Notes under the pieces: generated by a model
The model's database searches: none
Told to the model about the DNA's origin: nothing
Seen by the model: the letters and a program-made list of their open reading frames with translations, nothing else
In this document: positions 25,445-34,234 of the stretch, piece by piece
Numbering within the stretch: position 1 is the first letter of the stretch
Layout of the letters: each line of letters begins with the position of its first letter
Position numbers and translations under genes: made by a program
Assembly (NCBI RefSeq): GCF_032878875.1
Contig: NZ_CP118157.1
Location: forward strand, 3,162,001 to 3,226,000
Length of the DNA: 64,000 nucleotides
Direction: 5' to 3'
DNA from: Microbacterium sp. AB
Lineage (GTDB): Bacteria > Actinomycetota > Actinomycetes > Actinomycetales > Microbacteriaceae

Positions 25445-25530
25445 GCAGGTGTCGCCGCCCCCAGAGCAGGAGGCGCGGCGCGTGCGAGCCGCTGACGGCT
25501 CTCGCGAACTGCTTCAAAGGAGAGATGGTC

Positions 25531-26814
25531 ATGATGGCTCGCCGACAGCGGCTTCACTTCGCGTGGCTCGTGTTCCTCGCAGCGTGCGTGATCTCGTTCG
25601 TGGGATTCGGGCTCACGGTCAACACGGCCAGCATCTACTGGGGCCCCGTGCAGGAGACCCTGGGGATCGACCTCTCGTCGGTGACGCTGATGAGCACCGT
25701 GTCGGGTCTGGCCGGAGCGATCGCGCTCGGGGTGGCGTCCCCGCTCTTCGAGCGCTTCAACCTGCGGGTCTTCCTCACCGTCATGGTCGTCCTCACCGCG
25801 ATCGCGTACTTCGCCTCCGCGGGCGCGACCAACGTGTACGTCCTGTACGCGGCGAACATCGTGCTCGGCATCACCAAGGCCGTGGCCATCATGCTCTCCG
25901 TCCCCATCCTCCTCGGCAACTGGTTCCAGAAGCGCCTCGGGCTCGTGACCGGCATCGCCGGCGCCATGACCGCCGTGGGCGGAGCGGTCTTCAGCCCGCT
26001 CGTCGGCGCCCTCATCGCCGATCAGGGATGGCGGTTCGCCTACGTCGTGACGGGCGTGATCGTGCTCGTGACGCTGCTGCCGTTCACGATCTTCGTCACG
26101 AAACTGCGCCCGACGGGGGACCAGCGCCCGTACGGCTTCACGGAGGAGGACACCGACACCCAGGTCGCCGTCGCGCTGTCGGGCGTCCCGGCGAAGCGCG
26201 CGTACCGCACGCTCCCATTCGCGTGCTTCGCCCTCGCGGGCGTCCTATACCAGTTCGCGGGATCGCTCGTCCAGCACGTCCCCAACTACCTCGTCACAGG
26301 AGGGCTCGCCCTCACGACGGCATCCGCCATCTTCTCCGTCCTGCTCCTCGGCGCGTCGGTGGGCAAGTTCGCCATGGGCGCCGCGATCGACTTCCTCCGC
26401 CCGCTCCTCGCGATCGGCGTCTTCACCCTCGTCGCGATCTTCGGATGGGGCGGCCTCCTCGTCTTCGACGGCGAGGCCGCGCTGACCTCCGCGGGCTTCG
26501 CCAGCGGAGTGGCCCAGGGCATCAACCTGGTCGCGGTGGTGGTGCTCGTGCGCAACGCCTTCGGCTCGCTGGAGTACAGCAAGATCCTCGGTCCCATCCT
26601 CATGGCGGGATCGCTCGCGAACGCGGCCGGCGTCTACGTGCACGGCCTCATCGTCGACGGCACCGGCGGATACACCGTGTCGTTCGTCCTGAACGTCGTG
26701 CTGTTCGTCGTCGCCTTCGGGCTCCTCGCCATCGCCATCCGCAGGAAGGTGCTCCCCGGTGCATCGCCGGAGAAGCATGAGGAGACGCTCGAGTCCGATG
26801 CCGCACGGGTGTGA
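25531..26814 (+). CDS. MFS transporter (OFA/monocarboxylate-like)
   Basis: 427-residue twelve-helix major facilitator. The first helix (HFAWLVFLAACVISFVGFGL) and the VNTASIYWGPVQETLGI loop, helix 4 (LYAANIVLGITKAVAIMLSVPILLGNWF) with QKRLGLVTGIAGA, and the central hydrophilic loop with PTGDQRPYGFTEEDTD resemble organic-acid/oxalate-formate-type transporters. Start choice: AAAGGAG (25516-25522) is eight bases from the ATG at 25531 but only two from the ATG at 25525. The substrate is unknown; the esterase that follows and the GntR regulator suggest uptake of a small ester or carboxylate. Confidence 0.82.
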   Translation: MMARRQRLHFAWLVFLAACVISFVGFGLTVNTASIYWGPVQETLGIDLSSVTLMSTVSGLAGAIALGVASPLFERFNLRVFLTVMVVLTAIAYFASAGATNVYVLYAANIVLGITKAVAIMLSVPILLGNWFQKRLGLVTGIAGAMTAVGGAVFSPLVGALIADQGWRFAYVVTGVIVLVTLLPFTIFVTKLRPTGDQRPYGFTEEDTDTQVAVALSGVPAKRAYRTLPFACFALAGVLYQFAGSLVQHVPNYLVTGGLALTTASAIFSVLLLGASVGKFAMGAAIDFLRPLLAIGVFTLVAIFGWGGLLVFDGEAALTSAGFASGVAQGINLVAVVVLVRNAFGSLEYSKILGPILMAGSLANAAGVYVHGLIVDGTGGYTVSFVLNVVLFVVAFGLLAIAIRRKVLPGASPEKHEETLESDAARV

Positions 26815-26824
26815 GGGGAAGACG

Positions 26825-28252
26825 ATGACGACTCGGACGGCCGTACGGGCCTGGCTCGGCATCCGCTACGCGACGGCGGAGCGCTTCGAGGCGCCCGTCG
26901 TCCGGCACGGCTGGGACCGCGACGCCCCTCACGACGCGTACGGCGCCGCTCCCTACCAGGACGAGGACCCGAACCAGCCCCTGGGCGCCGAGCCCGCGGA
27001 GGACTGCCACTTCCTCAACGTCTGGGCGCCCGAGGCCGCCGAGGGCTCGTCCCTGCCGGTGTACGTCTCCGTGTACGGCGGCGGCTTCGAGCACGGGTCG
27101 GCCTCCAACTGGGCGATGGACGGCTCGGTCCTCGCCGCGACGGGCCGGGTCGTCGTCGTGTCCCTCAACTACCGCGTCGGCGCGCTCGGGTTCGTCACCC
27201 TGGCGGGTGCGACCGACGCGTTCCCGGAGGCGAGCAACCTCGGGCTCCGCGACGTGATCGCGGCCCTGGCCTGGATCCGGGAGAACATCGCCGACTTCGG
27301 CGGCGACCCCGCGCGCGTCACCGTCGGAGGGGAGAGCGCCGGAGGCTTCCTCGTGACCGCCCTCGCCGCCGCGCCCTCCGCCGACGGGCTCTACGCGCGT
27401 CTCGCGGTCCACTCGGCGGGAGCATCCCGGATCCTCCCCCTCCCCCATGCGGCCGCCATGGCGAACGCATACCTGCAGTCCCTCGACGCGACGGAGGATC
27501 CGACGACGCTGCGCGATCGTCCGGTCGCGGACCTCGTCGCGGCCCAGTCGCGCATCGTCGGCACCGACATCGGCGCACGGAACGGCCCCGCGCCCGCCGC
27601 GCTCGGCGTCGTCGACGACCACGCGCTCCTCGCGGGAGTGCTCGTGGGGCATCCGTTCGACGCCGTGGCGTCCGGCCGGGTCCGGGGGGTCCCGCTTCTC
27701 GTGACCGCGACGCAGGACGAGATCGCCCCCTTCCGGGCCATCGCCGGCGACGCGTTCGTCCCCGCCTCCCTCGCGCAGACGGTGGAGGAGCTCGTCTCCT
27801 TCGGCGCCCCGCCCGGGCGCGCAGAGGAGATCGTCGCCGGCCACGCCGACGATCTCGGAGACGACGCCGGACCCGCTGCGGTCCGCGAACGCGTCCTGAC
27901 CGACTACATCTACCGTCTCGCCGCCGCGAGGCTCGCTCGGGCGCATGCCCGGGCCGGCGGCAGCGCGCATCTCCTGCTCGTCGGCGGCGCGGACGGGGAG
28001 CCCGCGGGCCACGCCTGCGACGTCCCCGCCCTCCTCGGACGGCACTGGCCGGGTGCCACCCCGGCCGCCGAGGAACGCGACCGGAGGATCACGGAGGCCG
28101 TCCTCGCCTTCGTCACGGAGACGCCGCTCGGCTGGCCGTCCGTCACATCCGCCGGGGAGATCGCCGCAGGAGGCACGGGAGAGCTGCGCGCAGCGCCGGG
28201 CGCCACGTTCGCAGAGGTCCTCCGCCGCTGGGAGGGCATCCCCCGCCCCTGA
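26825..28252 (+). CDS. Type-B carboxylesterase
   Basis: 475 residues, alpha/beta hydrolase. The oxyanion loop YGGGFEHGS is at 84-92, the nucleophile elbow GGESAGG has Ser171, and LGLRDVIAALAWIRENIADFGGDP is the classic family block. It has no signal peptide, so it is intracellular. It lies ten bases after the MFS gene with a GGGGAAG ribosome binding site. At 475 residues it is slightly shorter than usual, and the acid and histidine of the triad fall in less clear segments (LVTATQDEIAPF; the His around AGHACDV is a guess). It likely hydrolyses an imported ester. Confidence 0.85.
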   Translation: MTTRTAVRAWLGIRYATAERFEAPVVRHGWDRDAPHDAYGAAPYQDEDPNQPLGAEPAEDCHFLNVWAPEAAEGSSLPVYVSVYGGGFEHGSASNWAMDGSVLAATGRVVVVSLNYRVGALGFVTLAGATDAFPEASNLGLRDVIAALAWIRENIADFGGDPARVTVGGESAGGFLVTALAAAPSADGLYARLAVHSAGASRILPLPHAAAMANAYLQSLDATEDPTTLRDRPVADLVAAQSRIVGTDIGARNGPAPAALGVVDDHALLAGVLVGHPFDAVASGRVRGVPLLVTATQDEIAPFRAIAGDAFVPASLAQTVEELVSFGAPPGRAEEIVAGHADDLGDDAGPAAVRERVLTDYIYRLAAARLARAHARAGGSAHLLLVGGADGEPAGHACDVPALLGRHWPGATPAAEERDRRITEAVLAFVTETPLGWPSVTSAGEIAAGGTGELRAAPGATFAEVLRRWEGIPRP

Positions 28253-28402
28253 CCGGCCGACCCGGCCATCGGGCGGACGGCGCCCATCGCGGCGGGGCGA
28301 CGCGGACCCGGCCGCGGGGACGCCGCGCGCTCGCCTCCTCCCCGGAGGGAGGGCAGCGCCTCGGGGCGATGAGCCCGAGCGCCGGACCGGCCGGACGCCG
28401 CC

Positions 28403-30175
28403 CTACGAGCGCGGCTTCCGCGCCGGGCGGTCGCCGCGGTCCCCACGCGGGCCGCCGCGTCCGTCCCGGTCGTCGCGCGGGCCGCGGGTGCTGCGGAACG
28501 GACGGGGGTCGGGGCGCAGCTCGATGGGCTTGCCGCCGATGCGGGTGTCCCTCAGCCGGTCGAGCGTCTCACGCGGGAGGTCGGCGGGGAGCTCGACGAT
28601 GGAGAAGTCGGGCCGGATGTCGATGCGCCCGAAGTCCTGCCGGCTGAGGCCTCCCTCGTTGGCGAGGGCACCGACGATCTGCCGCGGCTCGACGCGCTGG
28701 CGCTTGCCGACCTCAATCCGGTACGGCGAGAGCGGGGCGCCGCTGCGGGGGCGGCGCTCGTCGCGGGCGCCCTGCTCGCGCTCGGGCCGCTCGCGGCGGG
28801 GAGGGCGGATCTCCTCCTCGAGCAGCAGCGGGGTGTCACCCTGCGACACGATCGCGAGGGCGGCGGCGACGTCCGCCTCGACGACGTCGTGGTGCTCGAC
28901 GTAGTGGGCGATGATGTCGCGGTACTGGCCGAGCTTCTCCTGGTCGGCCAGCGCGACCGTGATCGCGTCGTCGAAGCGGCTGAGCCGCGTGACGTTGACG
29001 TCCTCCACGCTGGGGATGCGCATCTCGGTGAGGGGCTGGCGCGTGGCCTTCTCGATCGCGCCGAGGAGACGGCGCTCGCGCGGCGTGACGAAGCTGATGG
29101 CCGCGCCGCTACGGCCCGCACGACCGGTGCGGCCGACGCGGTGGACGTACGACTCCGTGTCGATCGGGATGTCGTAGTTGACGACGTGCGTGATGCGGTC
29201 GACGTCGAGGCCGCGCGCGGCGACGTCCGTCGCGACGAGGATGTCGAGCTTGCCCGACTTCAGCTGGTCGACCGTGCGCTCGCGCTGCGCCTGCGCCACG
29301 TCGCCGCTGATCGCGGCGGCCGTGTAGCCGCGGGCGCGCAGCTTCTCCGCGAGCGTCTCGGTCTCGCTCTTCGTGCGGACGAAGACGATCATCCCCTCGA
29401 AGTTCTCGACCTCGAGGATGCGCGTGAGCGCGTCGACCTTCTGCGGATACGACACCATGAGGTAGCGCTGGGTGATGTTCGCCGACGTCGTCGTCTTGCC
29501 CTTGACGGTGATCTCCTCCGGGTCGCGGAGGTGCTGCTGCGAGATGCGGCGGATCTGGGCGGGCATCGTCGCGGAGAACAGCGCGATCTGCTTCTCCGCG
29601 GGCGTCTCGGCGAGGATCGTGTCGACGTCCTCCGCGAAGCCCATCTTGAGCATCTCGTCGGCCTCGTCGAGCACGAGGAAGCGCAGCGCGGAGAGGTCGA
29701 GCGTGCCCTTGTCGAGGTGGTCGAGGATGCGGCCGGGCGTGCCGACGACGATGTGGACGCCGCGACGGAGCGCCGACAGCTGCGTGCCGTACCCCTGGCC
29801 GCCGTAGACGGGCAGCACGTGGACGCCGCGCAGGTGCGAGGCGTACTTCTCGAACGCCTCGCACACCTGCAGGGCCAGCTCGCGCGTGGGCGCGAGGACG
29901 AGCGCCTGCGGCGTCTTCTGCCCCGGGTCGAGCTGGTCGAGGATGGGCAGCGCGAACGCGGCCGTCTTGCCCGTGCCCGTCTGCGCGACGCCGAGGACGT
30001 CGCGCCCCCCGAGCAGCGGGGGGATGGTCTGGGCCTGGATCGCGGAGGGGGTCTCGTAGCCGACGTCCTTCAGCGCCTTGAGGACGGCATCGCCGAGGCC
30101 CAGGTCGGAGAAGGTCGGGACGGTCTCCGCGGAGACGTCCTCGGTCGGCGCGGCGGGGGATTCGGAAGATGCCAT
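28403..30175 (-). CDS. DEAD-box RNA helicase, DeaD/CsdA type
   Basis: 590 residues from the ATG at 30175. The helicase core is at about residues 20-380: Q-motif, Walker A AQTGTGKT (64-71), PTRELALQ, VLDEADEML, FSATMP, and HRVGRTGRAGRSG. The C-terminal part contains a DbpA-type RNA-binding domain (GALANEGGLSRQDFGRIDIR through LRDTRIGGKPIELR) and an Arg/Gly/Asp-rich tail. This is the cold-shock/ribosome-assembly helicase class. Compared with the helicase at 9.1 kb, the disordered region here is short and C-terminal. It is divergent from purC across 257 bp. Confidence 0.93.
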   Translation of the reverse strand: MASSESPAAPTEDVSAETVPTFSDLGLGDAVLKALKDVGYETPSAIQAQTIPPLLGGRDVLGVAQTGTGKTAAFALPILDQLDPGQKTPQALVLAPTRELALQVCEAFEKYASHLRGVHVLPVYGGQGYGTQLSALRRGVHIVVGTPGRILDHLDKGTLDLSALRFLVLDEADEMLKMGFAEDVDTILAETPAEKQIALFSATMPAQIRRISQQHLRDPEEITVKGKTTTSANITQRYLMVSYPQKVDALTRILEVENFEGMIVFVRTKSETETLAEKLRARGYTAAAISGDVAQAQRERTVDQLKSGKLDILVATDVAARGLDVDRITHVVNYDIPIDTESYVHRVGRTGRAGRSGAAISFVTPRERRLLGAIEKATRQPLTEMRIPSVEDVNVTRLSRFDDAITVALADQEKLGQYRDIIAHYVEHHDVVEADVAAALAIVSQGDTPLLLEEEIRPPRRERPEREQGARDERRPRSGAPLSPYRIEVGKRQRVEPRQIVGALANEGGLSRQDFGRIDIRPDFSIVELPADLPRETLDRLRDTRIGGKPIELRPDPRPFRSTRGPRDDRDGRGGPRGDRGDRPARKPRS

Positions 30176-30420
30176 ACTGCAACGGTATGCCGCCGGAGGC
30201 GTTTCCGCCGACCCGCTCGCCCTCGGCGCGCGATCTGGGCGTGTTCGGAAGACCCCGCCGCGGGATGAGCGTCTGCGCGCGAAAGGCGTCCCCTCGCGGG
30301 AGGAGAATCCCTCCGGGGGAGGACGGTCCCCCATATCCGCCCTCCTCGGCATAGGGAGCACGCGAAGACGGCGCAGCGGGCGAGGCCGCCGCGGCGGCGC
30401 GCGCATCCGCCCCGCGCCGC

Positions 30421-30426
30421 GATAAT
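30421..30426 (+). promoter_or_regulatory. -10 box of leaderless purC
   Basis: GATAAT ending six bases before the GTG start at 30433. No clear -35 box or ribosome binding site. Confidence 0.5.
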
Positions 30427-30432
30427 GGTCGG

Positions 30433-31326
30433 GTGAGCGACGCCATCGAGGTCTCCGGCTGGAAGCACGTCTACTCCGGCAAGGTCCGCGACCTGTACGT
30501 GCCGGACGTGACGCCCGAGGGGGCGCACGCGGACCGGATGCTCGTCGTCGCGAGCGACCGGGTCAGCGCCTTCGACCACGTGCTCTCCCCCGGCATCCCC
30601 GGCAAGGGCGAGCTGCTGACGACGCTCAGCCTGTGGTGGTTCGACCAGCTGGCCGGCGCCGACGGCGGAGAGCCCGTCCCGAATCATCTGACACCGGATG
30701 ACCTTCCCGCGGAGGTCGCGGGGCGGGCGATGACCGTCCGCTCGCTCGATATGCTCCCCGTGGAATGCGTCGTCCGCGGCTACATCACGGGCTCCGGATG
30801 GGCGGAGTACGTCGTGCGCGGCACGGTCTGCGGCATTCCGCTCCCGGAGGGCCTGGAGAACGGAGACCGGCTCCCGGAGCCGATCTTCACCCCGGCGTAC
30901 AAGGCGCCGCTCGGCGAGCACGACGAGAACATCTCCTTCGACAAGACCGTCGAGATCGTCGGGGCCGAGCGCGCGGCCGAGCTGCGCGACCGCTCGCTGG
31001 AGATCTACCGCCGCGCGGCGGCGACCGCCGAGGCGCGGGGGCTCGTCCTCGCCGACACGAAGTTCGAGTTCGGCGCGGATGACGCCGGCGTGCTGCGCCT
31101 CGCGGACGAGGTGCTCACGAGCGACTCCTCGCGCTACTGGGACGCGGAGGCGTGGCGCGCCGGCGCGACGCCGTCCGCGCGGATGGCGAGCTTCGACAAG
31201 CAGATCGTGCGGGACTGGCTCGCGGCGCACTGGGACAAGGAGGGGGAGCCCCCCGCCCTTCCCGCGGACGTCGTCGACCGCACGGTCGCGCGCTACCGTG
31301 AGCTGCTGGAGCGCCTCACGGCGTGA
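30433..31326 (+). CDS. purC: Phosphoribosylaminoimidazole-succinocarboxamide synthase (SAICAR synthetase)
   Basis: 297 residues with SGKVRDLY at the N-terminus, ASDRVSAFDHVL, PNHL, the CVVRGYITGSGWAEY block, and LADTKFEFG (metal-binding Asp/Glu) with LADEVLTSDSSRYW. It joins aspartate to CAIR in purine synthesis. The GTG start is defined by the closely spaced -10 box. Its stop overlaps a GTG that opens the ParA-like gene of the type VII secretion locus, so the secretion island abuts a housekeeping gene directly. Confidence 0.95.
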   Translation: MSDAIEVSGWKHVYSGKVRDLYVPDVTPEGAHADRMLVVASDRVSAFDHVLSPGIPGKGELLTTLSLWWFDQLAGADGGEPVPNHLTPDDLPAEVAGRAMTVRSLDMLPVECVVRGYITGSGWAEYVVRGTVCGIPLPEGLENGDRLPEPIFTPAYKAPLGEHDENISFDKTVEIVGAERAAELRDRSLEIYRRAAATAEARGLVLADTKFEFGADDAGVLRLADEVLTSDSSRYWDAEAWRAGATPSARMASFDKQIVRDWLAAHWDKEGEPPALPADVVDRTVARYRELLERLTA

Positions 31327-32354
31327 ATGCCGCCGGCACCGGCGACGCTCTCATCCTCATCCCCGGAGATCTCGTGACCGACCCGTCCACGCCGCCGAAC
31401 GGCGAGCATCCCACCGCGAGCGGCGAGCCCGCCGCTCCCGGCCGTTCCTCCTTCCTCCACGGCTCGGCGCGCACGGAGCCCGCGCAGACGGGGTGGCGCG
31501 GGCTGCTCAGGCGGGCGGGCGTCGAGCTGCCTCCCTCGGAGGCGGAGCTCGCCGTCCGCGCCGACGAGCACGCCGTGAGCCAGCACTGGCCGGGGCCTCG
31601 GAAGATCGCCGTGGTCAACGCGAAGGGCGGCACGGGGAAGACGCCCGCGACAGTCTTCCTGTCATCGGTGTTCGCGCGCCTCGGGGGCGTCGGCGTGCTC
31701 GCCTGGGACAACAACCACACCCGCGGCACGCTCGGGTGGCGCACCGAGCAGGCGGAGCACGACCGGACCGTCCTCGACCTCCTGCCGGAAGCCGACCGCC
31801 TGCTCCACGGGGATGCGCACGCCGCCGACCTGTCGAGGTACGTGCACCACCAGGCCGCCGACCGGTTCGACGTCCTCCGCGCCCAGCCCGTCCGGCTCGC
31901 GGACGAGCAGCGGATCGAGACGGCCGACGTCGACGTGATCCACGAGATCGCGACGAAGTTCTACCGGCTCATCGTGATGGACTCCGGCGACGACGAGTCG
32001 GATCCCGTGTGGCGGCGGATGATCGACCACGCCGACCAGCTCGTCGTGACGACCACCACGAGGTCGGATCACGCCGAGTCCGGCGCCCTGCTGCTCGAGG
32101 CGCTCGCCCAGCGCGACGCCCGTTCGGCGCGGCTCGCGGAGCGGGCCGTCGTCGTGGTGTCGCAGGCGGATCCGCGTGCGTCCGCCGCGGAGGTGGAGCG
32201 CGTGGCGAACGGCTACTCGCCGCTCGCTCGCGCGGTCGTGCGCATCCCGTTCGACCGCGGGATCGTCGACGGACCGCTGCGCTCCGACCGCGTCTCCCCG
32301 CGCACCCGCCGGGCGTGGCTCGCCGCCGCGGCGGCGGTCGCGCGAGGCCTCTGA
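31323..32354 (+). CDS. ParA/MinD-like ATPase of the type VII secretion locus (EspI-like)
   Basis: 343 residues (or 326 from a GTG at 31374). About the first 90 residues are Pro/Gly/Ala-rich and low-complexity, followed by a ParA-type P-loop KGGTGKT at 101-107, a VLAWDNN switch region, RLIVMDSGDDESD and VVVVSQADPRASAAEVE. ATPases with a disordered N-terminus and a MinD-like domain (EspI) accompany ESX loci in actinobacteria and modulate secretion. It is coupled to purC by a GTGA overlap and separated from the WXG genes by a hairpin and a new promoter. Confidence 0.78.
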   Translation: MNAAGTGDALILIPGDLVTDPSTPPNGEHPTASGEPAAPGRSSFLHGSARTEPAQTGWRGLLRRAGVELPPSEAELAVRADEHAVSQHWPGPRKIAVVNAKGGTGKTPATVFLSSVFARLGGVGVLAWDNNHTRGTLGWRTEQAEHDRTVLDLLPEADRLLHGDAHAADLSRYVHHQAADRFDVLRAQPVRLADEQRIETADVDVIHEIATKFYRLIVMDSGDDESDPVWRRMIDHADQLVVTTTTRSDHAESGALLLEALAQRDARSARLAERAVVVVSQADPRASAAEVERVANGYSPLARAVVRIPFDRGIVDGPLRSDRVSPRTRRAWLAAAAAVARGL

Positions 32355-32370
32355 CGCACCTTCTCCGGGA

Positions 32371-32396
32371 GAGGATGGGCAGGACTCCCCATCCTC
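32371..32396 (+). terminator. Hairpin after the ParA-like gene
   Basis: GAGGATGGG (32371-32379) and CCCATCCTC (32388-32396) form a perfect 9-bp stem with an 8-base loop, 17 bp after the stop. It probably ends or attenuates the purC-ParA transcript before the WXG operon promoter. Confidence 0.55.
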
Positions 32397-32401
32397 GGGT
32401 C

Positions 32402-32429
32402 TTGAGATGCACGCCGAGATCCGTTAACT
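32402..32429 (+). promoter_or_regulatory. Promoter of the WXG100-like/toxin operon
   Basis: TTGAGA (32402-32407), 16-bp spacer, TTAACT (32424-32429), about 60 bp upstream of the first WXG-like start. The following genes are packed with overlaps, so this is likely the operon promoter. Confidence 0.5.
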
Positions 32430-32488
32430 TCTGCCCGTTCCACTCCAGGTCACGCGAGAACGACGGACAGACGAGAAGCGGGGGCATC

Positions 32489-32836
32489 ATGAAGTTCGCG
32501 ATGGAAGCACAGACGCTGGTCCGGCTGGGTCAACGGTCGGAGACCGAATCGGATGACCTGGGCGCCCTCGTGCGTCAGCTGGTCGACGCCGCCGAGCCTC
32601 TGACGGGCACCTTCAACGGGCCCGCGAAGGCACGGTTCAACAACTTCAAGGTCCGCACGGACGACATCGCGACCGCGCTCAACAACGCGCTCGTGGGCAT
32701 CGTCGGATCGATCTCGGGCCAGAACCGGGCGTTCGTGACGGCCGCCGAGGACGGCGCCTCGGCCCACGAGAACGCGGAGGGCTCGTCCGACTTCAGCGCG
32801 CAGTCGCTGCTCGCACGCATCTCGCCGCAGGCCTGA
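32489..32836 (+). CDS. WXG100-like ESX substrate (first)
   Basis: 115 residues, all-helical by eye with two amphipathic stretches separated by a turn at GTFNGPAK. In canonical WXG100 proteins the turn is W-x-G; here it is F-N-G, with aromatic and Gly retained. ARFNNFKVRTDDIATALNNALVGI matches the second helix. It should form a four-helix bundle with the next protein and carry a C-terminal export signal. A purine-rich GAAGCGGGGG precedes the ATG. Family placement rests on size, helical pattern and the locus. Confidence 0.72.
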   Translation: MKFAMEAQTLVRLGQRSETESDDLGALVRQLVDAAEPLTGTFNGPAKARFNNFKVRTDDIATALNNALVGIVGSISGQNRAFVTAAEDGASAHENAEGSSDFSAQSLLARISPQA

Positions 32837-32861
32837 GCTGCGGCACGGAGAAGGGGGAATC

Positions 32862-33170
32862 ATGGTGGAGAACAACGTCGATCGCAACGACTACAGCGTG
32901 GGCGCATCGCAGGCGGCACAGTCGAACTTCGAGGCCGTCGCTGCCCGGCTGGAGGCCGCGCTGGACCGTCGCGACGCCGACGTCAAGCAGGCCCTCGCGG
33001 AGTACCAGGCCGACGGGGTGTCGGACGAGTACGCCGCTCTCGAGCAGCAGTGGAACGCCGCCGGTGCGCAGGTCCGCTCGATCATCTCGACCATCCGCGG
33101 GTCGCTCGAGCAGAACGACGACATCGCCATCCGCGCGCTCCAGCAGGCTCGGGCGTCCATCCCGGGCTGA
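32862..33170 (+). CDS. WXG100-like ESX substrate (second)
   Basis: 102 residues, two predicted helices: about 18-48 (NFEAVAARLEAALDRRDADVKQALAEYQ) and about 56-98, joined around SDEYAALEQQWNAAGAQV. A tryptophan is present but the motif reads W-N-A rather than W-x-G and lies within helix 2. It is probably the partner of the preceding protein. AAGGGGG precedes the ATG, and the stop overlaps the next ATG (TGATG). Confidence 0.68.
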   Translation: MVENNVDRNDYSVGASQAAQSNFEAVAARLEAALDRRDADVKQALAEYQADGVSDEYAALEQQWNAAGAQVRSIISTIRGSLEQNDDIAIRALQQARASIPG

Positions 33171-34234
33171 TGGGCCGCCGTTTGCTGCATCCGTTCTCCG
33201 ACGAGTGGACGGATGAGTACGAGGCATACGCCGCGACCGCGTCGCGGGTGACGTACACGTTGCCCCTGAGGCGCTTCATCGACGACTGCCGCGACAAGGA
33301 ACGTCGTCCGGTGCTCGTCACGGAGGAGGCCGCGACGCTGACGCCGCATCTCGTCAAGGCGCTCGCCGACGGCGGCGGCTCCTGGGCGTTCCGGGCGCGC
33401 GGCGGATACTACGACGCGTCGTCGGGCTACCGGATCGGATCGTTCCCCGAGCTGTGGCGGGGGCCGTCGTCGTTCGACGATCGACACGGGGCTTACGGGA
33501 GCCCGTCCGCGAGATCGGAGGGCGTCTTCCTCTTCGAGGTGTACGCGTCGGAGCGGGCCGTGGCGGAGACGCGCGTGGGCGCGCTCGCAGAGCATGTCAT
33601 CGCGGGGCTCGGCGGTCGTCGGGCGATCGACCGCTGGGACAGCGAGGAGCCCCTCGCGCGGACCTGGAGCGTCGACGCCGTCACCGCCGTCGCGCGCTCG
33701 GAGATGCCCGCGAGCGGCCGCTATCTCCTCGGTACGCCCGACCACGCGTGGGCGAACATGGCCGTCGCCCGGACGAGGCGGGGCCTGCTCGAGCACGTCG
33801 CGGGCGGCGTGCCGGCGGGCGCCTACGCGTCGCCACGCGGCATCGAGCACGGTGTCAACCCGGCGCTGCACCCCGCGGTGACGGAGATGCTCGCGGGACT
33901 CGTCGATCGGTTCCGCCCGAACGTCGCGATGATCTCGTACGGCGAGTACGCGCGCACCGATCACGGCGTCGTCCGCGGCGTCGGCACGACGCGGCCGGAT
34001 GTGCCGCTCGCCGTGCTCATCGGGCCTCGTGGCGTGCGCGATCTGCGCATCGACGTGGACGATCTGCGGTCGCGCCACGACGTCACCGTGCTCGGCCCGG
34101 GTCGGGTGCCGAGCCTGCTCGTGCGGATGTCGGGCCGGAACAGCCTGTGGGGCCAGCTGGCGGCGTTCGCATACGACCTGGATCAGGAGCGGCTCGGCGC
34201 CGCGCTGGCGGTCGAGTTCGAGGGAGGACGCTGA
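33170..34234 (+). CDS. DUF6177-like type VII secretion-associated protein
   Basis: 354 residues, cytoplasmic (no signal or helix). It resembles the DUF6177 proteins encoded inside actinobacterial ESX loci; I recognise this from the start (LLHPFSDEWTDEY...), the segment RTWSVDAVTAVARSEMP and the locus, not from a known mechanism. The C-terminal half (PNVAMISYGEYARTDHGVV, VPLAVLIGPRGVRDLRIDVDDL) looks alpha/beta. The function is unknown; a chaperone or EspG-like adaptor role is possible. It is translationally coupled on both sides (TGATG overlaps). Confidence 0.6.
   Translation: MGRRLLHPFSDEWTDEYEAYAATASRVTYTLPLRRFIDDCRDKERRPVLVTEEAATLTPHLVKALADGGGSWAFRARGGYYDASSGYRIGSFPELWRGPSSFDDRHGAYGSPSARSEGVFLFEVYASERAVAETRVGALAEHVIAGLGGRRAIDRWDSEEPLARTWSVDAVTAVARSEMPASGRYLLGTPDHAWANMAVARTRRGLLEHVAGGVPAGAYASPRGIEHGVNPALHPAVTEMLAGLVDRFRPNVAMISYGEYARTDHGVVRGVGTTRPDVPLAVLIGPRGVRDLRIDVDDLRSRHDVTVLGPGRVPSLLVRMSGRNSLWGQLAAFAYDLDQERLGAALAVEFEGGR

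Noticed and set aside
28253..28402. Possible terminator or repeat between esterase and helicase
   Set aside because: It contains short GC inverted repeats (e.g. CTCC/GGAG) but nothing longer than expected at this base composition.
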